A DNA stretch of 5,459 nucleotides, from NCBI GenBank assembly GCA_030668565.1, contig DAOVFD010000070.1, positions 1 to 5,459 of the forward strand, in the 5' to 3' direction. Shown piece after piece: positions 1-4,637 of this stretch. Origin of the DNA: Microcaldota archaeon (GTDB lineage: Archaea; Micrarchaeota; Micrarchaeia; Anstonellales; Bilamarchaeaceae). Below the pieces are notes generated by a model. It searched no databases, was not told the origin of the DNA, and saw nothing but the letters and a program-made list of their open reading frames with translations. Every line of letters begins with the position of its first letter. The stretch's first letter is position 1. A program made the translations under genes and the position numbers.

Positions 1-125
1 GCGGCAAAGGACGCCAAATAACCAGAAAACCTCCTTTATTTTTACCACCTGTTATTGCAATTATAAGGAGTGCAAAATCCTTTTTTTCCTTGATTATGAT
101 CCCAGAACGCACGTAATGTTTGAAA
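1..125. other. Edge region without a secure gene
   Basis: No gene can be called firmly here. Two weak readings compete. On the minus strand a frame is open from about 145 to the left edge; from a GTG at 110-112 it reads VRSGIIIKEKKDFALLIIA and onward, with the alternation of charged and hydrophobic residues expected of protein. It lacks a convincing start: the GAGGAG at 129-134 is 16 nt from the GTG, and the only other start is a TTG overlapping the preceding gene. On the plus strand, frame 1 ends at a TAA at 19-21 after AAKDAK, which could be the tail of a gene entering from the left; a run of seven T at 81-87 could then be its terminator. Six codons cannot settle it. Confidence 0.25.
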
Positions 126-278
126 TTACTCCTCTTCAGCAAATTTCTTTATTTCATCGAAATTTTCAACTATTAATTTTGCCTTTGTCTTCCCGAACCT
201 GAACGGGAATTTATCATCTTCATCCCTTTTCAAAATAATGAGTTTGTTTCCCTTGTATTCTCCATATTCAACCGGCAT
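126..278 (-). CDS. Small conserved-looking hypothetical protein, 50 aa
   Basis: This is a short, complete reading frame with ATG start and TAA stop. The protein begins MPVEYGEYKGNKLIILKR, is strongly charged, and ends in an acidic tail FAEEE. The central part KFPFRFGKTKAKLIVE and a final helix-like NFDEIKKFAEEE suggest a small folded domain: short beta strands first, then an amphipathic helix. I recall similar small proteins with a central PF-F-FG-xKAK pattern in archaea and bacteria, without assigned function, but cannot confirm this here. No transmembrane segment, signal peptide or cysteine is present. The start is fixed by a strong Shine-Dalgarno site 7 nt upstream. A TATA-like stretch in the minus-strand reading of 311-322 lies at a distance that would give a very short leader. 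It follows the tRNA gene on the same strand, so joint transcription is also possible. Confidence 0.7.
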   Translation of the reverse strand: MPVEYGEYKGNKLIILKRDEDDKFPFRFGKTKAKLIVENFDEIKKFAEEE

Positions 279-285
279 AAATTTA

Positions 286-291
286 ACCTCC
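286..291 (-). promoter_or_regulatory. Shine-Dalgarno site of the 50-aa gene
   Basis: GGAGGT on the minus strand, separated by 7 nt (TAAATTT) from the ATG at 276-278. This is a near-ideal match to the archaeal anti-Shine-Dalgarno sequence and is the main support for the small gene being translated. Confidence 0.75.
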
Positions 292-298
292 AAAAATA

Positions 299-369
299 TT
301 ACGCCTCGGAGATTTTAGAAAACTTCGTTTTCTTCTCCCCGTGGCTCCACTTCGTTACGCCTCGGAGAT
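299..369. repeat. 15-bp direct repeat of the tRNA 3' end (att-like)
   Basis: TTACGCCTCGGAGAT occurs exactly at 299-313 and again at 355-369. The second copy covers the 3' acceptor strand, the discriminator base and the first nucleotides of the T-arm of the tRNA-Asn gene, plus 3 bp of trailer; the first copy is isolated. The copies are 56 bp apart. The spacer contains a perfect 7-bp inverted repeat with a 3-nt loop (317-333, AGAAAAC-TTC-GTTTTCT), and the octamer ACTTCGTT twice (322-329, 349-356). An imperfect stem can also form between 335-345 and 359-367, so the trailer could pair with the tRNA acceptor strand. Such a partial tRNA copy is typical of integrase attachment sites or of a small tandem duplication; no integrase is in the window. 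Confidence 0.6.
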
Positions 370-450
370 GACTCGAACATCCGACCTGCTGATTTCCGAA
401 AGCCAAAAGGCTCTAACAGTCAGCCGCTCTACCAACTGAGCTACCGAGGC
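358..450 (-). tRNA. tRNA-Asn (anticodon GTT) with a 20-nt intron
   Basis: All arms can be drawn: acceptor GCCTCGG with CCGAGGC (7 perfect pairs), D-stem GCTC/GAGC with an 8-nt loop AGTTGGTA, anticodon stem GCTGA/TCAGC, T-arm GGATG-TTCGAGT-CATCT with one G-T pair. The anticodon GTT lies at 415-417 and the discriminator base (358) is G, as usual for tRNA-Asn. CCA is not encoded. The anticodon loop becomes normal (CTGTTAA) only if 20 nt are removed between positions 37 and 38, the canonical archaeal intron site. Mature length is then 73 nt. A TATA-like promoter lies about 30 bp upstream. The cognate asparaginyl-tRNA synthetase is in the same window. A run of five T in the minus reading (292-296) might end the transcript. 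Confidence 0.95.
394..413 (-). other. tRNA-Asn intron, 20 nt
   Basis: The intron begins after A37 (414) and ends before A38 (393). It holds its own hairpin AGCC-TTTT-GGCT. Its last bases (TCGG before the final AA) can pair with C32, T33 and G34 of the anticodon loop (C-G, G-T and G-C pairs; the fourth pair would be a T-T mismatch). This gives a slightly relaxed bulge-helix-bulge structure, the substrate of the archaeal tRNA splicing endonuclease. A cut one base earlier on both sides would give the same mature tRNA, so the exact ends are ambiguous by 1 nt. Confidence 0.85.
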
Positions 451-473
451 AAATTAAGTTATTACTCTTCCTC

Positions 474-487
474 AAATATTTTAAAAA
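474..487 (-). promoter_or_regulatory. TATA-like promoter of tRNA-Asn
   Basis: The minus-strand reading TTTTTAAAATATTT is centred about 30 bp upstream of the tRNA 5' end at 450. This agrees with archaeal box A spacing and initiation at or just before the mature 5' end. The stretch is AT-rich on both strands but lies too far (about 63 bp) from the plus-strand ATG at 544 to serve that gene directly. Confidence 0.55.
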
Positions 488-502
488 GCTTGTCAACGCA
501 AC

Positions 503-511
503 AATTATAAG
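503..511 (+). promoter_or_regulatory. TATA-like element of the zinc-ribbon gene
   Basis: AATTATAAG, with TTATAA at 505-510, lies about 36 bp before the ATG at 544. A start site about 26 bp downstream would leave a leader of roughly 10 nt that includes a weak GGTG ribosome binding motif at 535-538, 5 nt from the ATG. Confidence 0.4.
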
Positions 512-543
512 TTTACATGAGATAGTCATTCTCGGGTGTTATT

Positions 544-861
544 ATGGGGCTTTTGGATTTTTTTAAAAACATGTTCGGGAAAAAAGGCAACCAGAAAATG
601 GAATGCCCTAACTGCAGGTATTATCCTCTGACGGTTGATACAGAAAAGTGCCCAGGATGCGGTCTTGACGTCAAATCGATGTTCAGGTTAAAATGCCCGA
701 AATGCGGTGCATACAACGAACTCGATGCAGGAAAATGCATGAAATGCGGATATGCCTTTTCAGCAGAAGAGGAAAAAGTATCCTACAACTGCAGTACCTG
801 CGGCTATGAAAGCGAATCATTCTTTACAGTTTGTCCTACCTGCGGAACAAGGACCGTATGA
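544..861 (+). CDS. Triple zinc-ribbon protein, 105 aa, function unknown
   Basis: The sequence shows three zinc ribbons of the form CxxC-x10/11-CxxC: C21/C24 with C36/C39, C51/C54 with C65/C68, and C83/C86 with C97/C100. All twelve cysteines are in place, and five of the six pairs have proline or glycine next to a cysteine as is usual for zinc knuckles. The first 15 residues, MGLLDFFKNMFGKKG, form a short amphipathic, basic stretch that might touch a membrane or a partner, but no true transmembrane segment follows. Proteins with repeated ribbons of this type are common in archaea and mostly unassigned; nucleic-acid or protein binding is an inference only. ATG start is supported by a GGTG motif 5 nt upstream; the stop is TGA. 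The 3' end overlaps the convergent aldolase gene by 26 bp. It is probably a single-gene transcript. Confidence 0.9.
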   Translation: MGLLDFFKNMFGKKGNQKMECPNCRYYPLTVDTEKCPGCGLDVKSMFRLKCPKCGAYNELDAGKCMKCGYAFSAEEEKVSYNCSTCGYESESFFTVCPTCGTRTV

Positions 862-1363
862 TTTCGAATAGTTTCTCCTTATTTTCGGCTATAATCACAA
901 ATCCATGCTCTTCTATCTCTATCCTATCAGTATTTTCCGAAGCATCAGCTACCGCATCTGCCAATTCCCCGCTTCCATAAGGAAAAGGACCAACACTTTT
1001 CCAGTCCAGCTTCCCCAGTAATCCGTCATCATGAAAATGCAGCACTATATTTGCATTTTTTCTTCTCTTGTATATCTTATAGTGCATAATCGATTCCGAA
1101 GAAGGAGTTCCACCGACAGCATAAACCTTCCCAGCTTCAATTTTCTTTACAAGAACAATATCATTTTCAGTAAGCGAGGTCATCCTTGTTCCTGCTTTCT
1201 TTATCAGGAATCCTCCTTCAACCCTTATGCTCATGTTCCCCTCATTACCTTCCGGGTTCAGGTATTCTCCCAGCATCCTGTCTATCCCTAGAAATTCTGA
1301 AACATCGTCCACATTTCCTTTCTCAATGATGGTTTCGAATTTCACACCGGTATACTCTTCCAA
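836..1363 (-). CDS. Class II aldolase (fuculose-phosphate aldolase-like), 175 aa
   Basis: Member of the class II aldolase/adducin family, zinc enzymes that cleave sugar 1-phosphates into dihydroxyacetone phosphate and an aldehyde. Expected motifs are present: the phosphate-binding GNMS at 42-45, the PSSE segment with the likely catalytic Glu at 90, the zinc pair HFH at 109-111 and the third zinc ligand in EEHG (His153). It is shorter than bacterial FucA (about 215 aa) but similar to archaeal members of about 180 aa. The start is TTG at 1361-1363, inside the last codons of the mtnA gene (22-nt overlap), with Shine-Dalgarno-like sequences just upstream; the first in-frame ATG is 29 codons later and would cut into the fold. 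Coupling to the isomerase suggests the substrate 5-deoxyribulose 1-phosphate, giving lactaldehyde and dihydroxyacetone phosphate. A methylthioribulose-1-phosphate dehydratase (MtnB) has the same fold and cannot be excluded. Stop is TAG. Confidence 0.85.
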   Translation of the reverse strand: MEEYTGVKFETIIEKGNVDDVSEFLGIDRMLGEYLNPEGNEGNMSIRVEGGFLIKKAGTRMTSLTENDIVLVKKIEAGKVYAVGGTPSSESIMHYKIYKRRKNANIVLHFHDDGLLGKLDWKSVGPFPYGSGELADAVADASENTDRIEIEEHGFVIIAENKEKLFEIIRSLFRR

Positions 1364-2307
1364 GCTTCCTCAACCTCTTTTATTTTCTTATGAATCCCGA
1401 ATTCAGTGATAAAAGCAGTAACATATCTCGAAGGAGTAACATCAAAAGCAGGATTCCTTGCCCTTGTCCCTTCAGGATAAACATCCAGCACCACTTCCTT
1501 TTCGTTCCTTTCTTCAATTTTTATCTCATCCCCGCTTTTTATGCCCAAATCAAAGCTTGAAAACGGAGCGGCAACATAAAATGGAACATTATTCTCTTTT
1601 GCAAGGACCGCAACCTGGTAAGTCCCTATCTTGTTTGCAAAATCACCGTTGGCCGCAATCCTGTCTGCCCCGACAATAGCAAAATCCACTTCCCCTCTTT
1701 TCATAAACTGTCCGGCAGCCGAATCAACAATAACATCATGCGCTATTCCCAACTGCCTGAGTTCCCAGCTAGTAAGCGCTCCCTGGAATCTCGGCCTTGT
1801 CTCGTCAACAAAAACAAAGATTCTTTCATTTTCCTCCCATGCCTTCTTAATCACTCCAAGAGCTGTTCCGTAAGACACACCCGTTGCAAGCGAACCTGTA
1901 TTGCAATGTGTAAGTATCTTCATCCCGTCCTTTACAAGCGTTGCTCCGTTCTCTGCTATTTTCTTGCATTTTTCCTCAATCATATTATGCCATTCCTTTG
2001 CCGCATCCAGTGTGTCCATACCATCCAGATTCTTTGAAAGGACAAAATCCACAGCGTTCTTCAGGTCCACTGCAGTTGGCCTTGCTTCAAGTAGGATATT
2101 CGCATCATCTTCCGGCTTTTCAGACAGTGCAAGTCCGTACGCTGCAGTTATCCCTATGGCAGGAGCTCCTCTTACCTTCATATCCCTTATAGCATCCGCA
2201 ACTTCTGAAACAGTTTTGCATTCCAGATACTCCGTTTTATGCGGCAGGAGCGTCTGGTCGAGCAGGGCTAATCTGCCGTCTCTGAACTCTATTGCTTTTA
2301 TTTCCAT
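1342..2307 (-). CDS. mtnA: Methylthioribose-1-phosphate isomerase family (MtnA), 321 aa
   Basis: Cytosolic aldose-ketose isomerase that opens 5-methylthioribose 1-phosphate, or in archaea also 5-deoxyribose 1-phosphate, to the ribulose form. Diagnostic motifs are present: RGAPAIG at 46-52, HCNTG at 134-138 with the catalytic Cys135, ETRP at 169-172, GADRI at 213-217 with the catalytic Asp215, and NKIGT at 225-229. The RGAPAIG and HCNTG forms separate it from the related ribose-1,5-bisphosphate isomerases and eIF2B subunits. Length fits the family (about 320-350 aa). The ATG at 2305-2307 is chosen; the frame is open to a TTG at 2355, but those 16 residues are unlike the family and would cover the promoter. 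No Shine-Dalgarno site precedes the ATG, while a TATA-like element lies about 27 bp upstream, so a leaderless transcript is likely. The stop (TGA) lies inside the downstream aldolase gene, implying translational coupling. Confidence 0.93.
   Translation of the reverse strand: MEIKAIEFRDGRLALLDQTLLPHKTEYLECKTVSEVADAIRDMKVRGAPAIGITAAYGLALSEKPEDDANILLEARPTAVDLKNAVDFVLSKNLDGMDTLDAAKEWHNMIEEKCKKIAENGATLVKDGMKILTHCNTGSLATGVSYGTALGVIKKAWEENERIFVFVDETRPRFQGALTSWELRQLGIAHDVIVDSAAGQFMKRGEVDFAIVGADRIAANGDFANKIGTYQVAVLAKENNVPFYVAAPFSSFDLGIKSGDEIKIEERNEKEVVLDVYPEGTRARNPAFDVTPSRYVTAFITEFGIHKKIKEVEEAWKSIPV
1368..1377 (-). promoter_or_regulatory. Ribosome binding region of the aldolase gene
   Basis: The minus strand has GAGG 4 nt before the TTG start and GAGGT 9 nt before it, both within the last codons of mtnA. 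Together they support the TTG at 1361-1363 as the true start rather than the GTG six codons further on. Confidence 0.5.
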
Positions 2308-2327
2308 GAGGTTTAGAAGTTCGATTC

Positions 2328-2341
2328 TATTTTTAATATTA
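2328..2341. promoter_or_regulatory. Shared AT-rich divergent promoter, mtnA and cyclo-ligase
   Basis: TATTTTTAATATTA sits midway between two divergent ATGs (2307 minus, 2359 plus) separated by 51 bp. Read on the minus strand it contains TATTAAAA centred about 27 bp before the mtnA ATG, preceded by a purine-rich GGGAAAG that could be a BRE. Read on the plus strand, TATTTTTA is centred about 27 bp before the cyclo-ligase ATG. Neither ATG has a Shine-Dalgarno site, so both transcripts are probably leaderless and start at or next to the ATG. Confidence 0.55.
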
Positions 2342-2358
2342 CTTTCCCATGTCAATCC

Positions 2359-2919
2359 ATGGTTGCCGAGGCAAAAAAAATTCTGCGCAGAAATGTACTT
2401 GTGATACGTGATTCACTCACCCCTGAGGATGTTGCAGAACGAAGCAGGAAAATCGAGGAGATGCTTTTTCAGGAGGAGCATTTCAGGAAAGCCAAAACAG
2501 TGGCTTTTTACATTCCCAAGGGAAATGAAGTCCAGACTAAAAAAATGATAGAGCGTACGATGAAAGAGGGCAAAGAGGTGCTCGTTCCCGTGACAGACAG
2601 CGAGATATCAATGTGCAGGTTTGCCTCGTTTGAAGACATGGCCCCAGGCAAATTCGGAGTTCCTGAGCCCAAAAAACACGTTCCAAAAGACCATGCAGCA
2701 GAGGTCGTGATTGTTCCTGGCATCGTCTTCGGACTCTGCATGCACCGGATAGGATATGGGAAGGGCTATTATGACAGATATTTCAAGAAATCAAAAGCGT
2801 TCAGGATAGGGTTGTGTTTTGATTTCCAGGTTATGGACGGGCTTCCGAAGCACGAGCACGATATTCCGATGGATTTGATAATCACCGGTAAAAGGTTAAT
2901 AAAACCGAGTAAACATTAA
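2359..2919 (+). CDS. 5-formyltetrahydrofolate cyclo-ligase family, 186 aa
   Basis: ATP-dependent enzyme that converts 5-formyltetrahydrofolate to 5,10-methenyltetrahydrofolate in one-carbon metabolism. Family features seen: an N-terminal helix with LRRNVLVIRDSL at 9-20, YIPKGNEVQT at 51-60 in place of the usual Y-x5-EVxT substrate segment, FGVPEP at 99-104, VVIVPGIVFG at 116-125, the hallmark nucleotide/phosphate loop RIGYGKGYYDRY at 130-141, and the C-terminal HDIPMDLIIT at 167-176. Length is normal for the family (about 180-200 aa). In the segment before the hallmark loop the usual AFD-x-x-G reads FGLCMH, a small deviation. The ATG is preceded by no Shine-Dalgarno site, in keeping with a leaderless start. 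It is followed after 18 nt by asnS, so the two are probably one operon. In archaea that use methanopterin the real substrate may differ from folate; the assignment is to family rather than to proven substrate. Confidence 0.88.
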   Translation: MVAEAKKILRRNVLVIRDSLTPEDVAERSRKIEEMLFQEEHFRKAKTVAFYIPKGNEVQTKKMIERTMKEGKEVLVPVTDSEISMCRFASFEDMAPGKFGVPEPKKHVPKDHAAEVVIVPGIVFGLCMHRIGYGKGYYDRYFKKSKAFRIGLCFDFQVMDGLPKHEHDIPMDLIITGKRLIKPSKH

Positions 2920-2926
2920 TCTTCAA

Positions 2927-2931
2927 GAGGT
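2927..2931 (+). promoter_or_regulatory. Shine-Dalgarno site of asnS
   Basis: GAGGT, 6 nt before the ATG at 2938, in the 18-nt gap after the cyclo-ligase stop. It fixes the asnS start and fits an internal operon gene that needs a ribosome binding site, unlike its leaderless partner upstream. Confidence 0.75.
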
Positions 2932-2937
2932 AATTTT

Positions 2938-4233
2938 ATGTATTTAAAAATTTCTGATATTCTCAAAAAAGGAGATGAAGGAAAGAAAGTTTCCATACGC
3001 GGCTGGGTCTACAGGGAAAGGACCAGCGGCAGTCTTCGTTTCCTCATAATCCGTGATGCTTCAGGCATAATGCAGTGTGCAGTGAAAAAAGACAAGGTGG
3101 ATGAAAAGAGCTGGAAGGCGGCAGAAGATGCATACATAGAAAGCTCGATAGAGATAACCGGAACCACAAAAAAGGATAGCAGGGCTCCTGGAGGATTTGA
3201 GCTCCAGGTCGAAAAAGTAAACCTTGTAAGCCAGGGAGAGCCTTTCCCGATTTCAAAAGACCTTTCAGAAGAATTCCTCCTTGATGTCCGCCACTTATGG
3301 ATGCGTTCGCAGAAAATGTCAAACATAATGAAGGCAAGGCATCACATCGAAAGCTACCTCCGTGAATTCTTTGACAGGCAGGATTTCTATGAATTGGCTC
3401 CTCCGATAATTACAAAAGCAGAATGCGAAGGAGGCTCAACACTTTTCGAGCTTGATTATTTCGGGGACAAGGCCTATCTTACGCAGAGTTCACAGATGTA
3501 TGCGGAGGTTTTCATTTTCGGACTTGAGAAGGTATATGTTCTTGCACCCTCATTCCGTGCAGAGAAATCGCGCACCATCCGCCATCTTGCAGAATACTGG
3601 CATCTTGAACCCGAGATGGCATGGTATAACCAGAAAATGAACATGGAACTGCAGGAGGATATGGTTGAATACGTAGTCCAGAAAATGATAAAGAACCACC
3701 CTCAATTGCTTGAAGCATGCGGAAGAAAACCCGACGATTTGAAGCAGGTAAAGGCACCATTCCCAAGGCTTGATTATGAAGATGCAGTTGAAATGGTAAA
3801 CAAGCTCGGGGGAAAGATGAAGAAAGGGGAGGATTTCGGAGCTGATGAAGAGGCAGTTCTCACAAAGGAATATGACGTTCCTGTTTTCGTCCATAACTTC
3901 CCGAAAGACATAAAGGCATTCTACATGAGGGAAGATCCAGATAAGCCAGGCACAGTTCTGAACAACGATTTACTTGCTCCTCATGGGCATGGGGAAATAA
4001 TCGGGGGAAGCGAGAGAATCTGGGAAGTTGATGAATTAATAACGCGAATGAAAGAGTTCAAATTAGACCCTGAAGGGGATATGAAATGGTACGTTGATTT
4101 GAGAAGATACGGTTCGGTTCCACACTCAGGTTTCGGCCTTGGCATCGAGCGCCTGATCAAATGGATTCTCGACCTTGACCATATTAGGGATGCAATTCCA
4201 TTCCCAAGGACAATTACGAGATGCTATCCCTAA
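2938..4233 (+). CDS. asnS: Asparaginyl-tRNA synthetase, archaeal type, 431 aa
   Basis: Class IIb synthetase that activates asparagine with ATP and loads it on tRNA-Asn. Residues 1-105 form the anticodon-binding OB fold (VSIRGWVYRERTSGSLRF at 18-35). The catalytic core follows: motif 1 region with the long helix and APPIIT (131-159), LTQSSQMYAE at 181-190, motif 2 with FRAEKSRTIRHLAEYWHLEPE at 206-226 in split form (FRAEKS, then RHL, then LEPE), GGSERI at 356-361 and motif 3 GFGLGIERL at 398-406. The AEKS and HLEPE forms, the short length and the end PRTITRCYP mark asparagine rather than aspartate specificity, although the two families are close relatives. Presence of this enzyme implies direct asparagine charging, so the amidotransferase route is not obligatory. 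The cognate tRNA-Asn gene lies at 358-450. The gene ends in TAA, followed by a T-rich stretch. Confidence 0.95.
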   Translation: MYLKISDILKKGDEGKKVSIRGWVYRERTSGSLRFLIIRDASGIMQCAVKKDKVDEKSWKAAEDAYIESSIEITGTTKKDSRAPGGFELQVEKVNLVSQGEPFPISKDLSEEFLLDVRHLWMRSQKMSNIMKARHHIESYLREFFDRQDFYELAPPIITKAECEGGSTLFELDYFGDKAYLTQSSQMYAEVFIFGLEKVYVLAPSFRAEKSRTIRHLAEYWHLEPEMAWYNQKMNMELQEDMVEYVVQKMIKNHPQLLEACGRKPDDLKQVKAPFPRLDYEDAVEMVNKLGGKMKKGEDFGADEEAVLTKEYDVPVFVHNFPKDIKAFYMREDPDKPGTVLNNDLLAPHGHGEIIGGSERIWEVDELITRMKEFKLDPEGDMKWYVDLRRYGSVPHSGFGLGIERLIKWILDLDHIRDAIPFPRTITRCYP

Positions 4234-4240
4234 CAACTAC

Positions 4241-4253
4241 TTTTTAATTTTTT
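4241..4253 (+). promoter_or_regulatory. T-rich stretch: asnS terminator and/or HEPN TATA element
   Basis: TTTTTAATTTTTT begins 7 nt after the asnS stop and has no hairpin before it, as is normal for archaeal oligo-T termination. Its centre is also about 25 bp before the HEPN ATG at 4272, the spacing of a leaderless promoter, and no Shine-Dalgarno site precedes that ATG. Both roles may coexist; I cannot separate them by eye. Confidence 0.45.
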
Positions 4254-4271
4254 CCTTTCCACCTACTTTCT

Positions 4272-4637
4272 ATGAAGGGAGAAATAAAGGATTGATTAAA
4301 AAAATCTAAGAACGAGCTAAATGCTGCCAAATATAATTTTGATGGTAAGCAATACGAAGTAGCTGCCTTCCTCTGTCAACAGGCAGCTGAAAAGGCGCTA
4401 AAAGCATTCTACGTCAAAAAATTCAAAAAATTATGGAAAATCCACGACCTTAAAATGTTGGCTGTTGAACTCAAGGCGCTTGAACATATTGTGGAGTTGG
4501 CAATCAATCTAAATCCAGCATACATAGCTTCGAGATATCCAGGTATGAATGTGGATTACAAAGCATCAGATGTAAAGGAACTCATCGTTGATGCTCAACA
4601 GGTGATTGAATGGGTGGAAAAAAGCCTCCTACGATAG
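4272..4637 (+). pseudogene. HEPN-domain protein gene with in-frame TGA at codon 8
   Basis: From ATG 4272 the frame reads MKGEIKD, then TGA (4293-4295), then LKKSKNELNAAKYNFDG and on without a stop to TAG at 4635-4637, 121 codons in all counting the TGA. It matches the small HEPN family that pairs with MNT nucleotidyltransferases: CQQAAEKALKAF at 35-46, KIHDL at 57-61, SRYPG at 87-91 and a C-terminal helix with IEWVEKSLLR. Many relatives have Trp at the TGA position, so a single G-to-A change (TGG to TGA) explains it. The next in-frame ATG (4455) would make only the C-terminal half, lacking the QQAAEKALKA helix. The RNase-type RX4-6H signature is not clear (KLWKIHDL), so toxicity of the intact protein is uncertain. 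TGA is a normal stop elsewhere in the window (859-861, 1342-1344). Options: recent nonsense mutation, sequencing error, or readthrough. Confidence 0.85.
4600..4606 (+). promoter_or_regulatory. Shine-Dalgarno site of the MNT gene
   Basis: AGGTGAT, inside the 3' part of the HEPN frame; its AGGTG core is 5 nt from the ATG at 4610. It allows the nucleotidyltransferase to be translated even though HEPN translation should stop at codon 8. Confidence 0.7.

Noticed and set aside
317..333. Perfect 7-bp hairpin as a factor-independent terminator
   Set aside because: No run of T follows the stem on either strand, so it does not look like a terminator; it is described as part of the tRNA trailer repeat.
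1031..1409. Plus-strand frames at 1031-1291 and 1227-1409
   Set aside because: Both are antisense to the aldolase gene and its overlap with mtnA, without motifs.
2308..2355. 16-residue N-terminal extension of mtnA from a TTG
   Set aside because: The extension is unlike the family start, lacks a ribosome binding site and would cover the promoter element; ATG 2305-2307 fits better.
1901..2404. 167-codon plus-strand open frame opposite mtnA
   Set aside because: It is antisense to the well-conserved mtnA gene, is rich in Ser, Phe and Leu as shadows of this type are, and shows no family motif.
3550..3894. 114-codon minus-strand frame inside asnS
   Set aside because: It lies entirely opposite the AsnRS catalytic core and has no recognisable domain or start signal.
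2938..4233. Aspartyl-tRNA synthetase
   Set aside because: The motif 2 form AEKS with HLEPE and the C-terminal PRTITRCYP end fit archaeal AsnRS better than AspRS.
4272..4637. TGA read as Trp or selenocysteine by a changed code
   Set aside because: TGA is the true stop of the zinc-ribbon and mtnA genes, all other Trp codons seen are TGG, and no selenocysteine structure is evident; kept only as a minor possibility.
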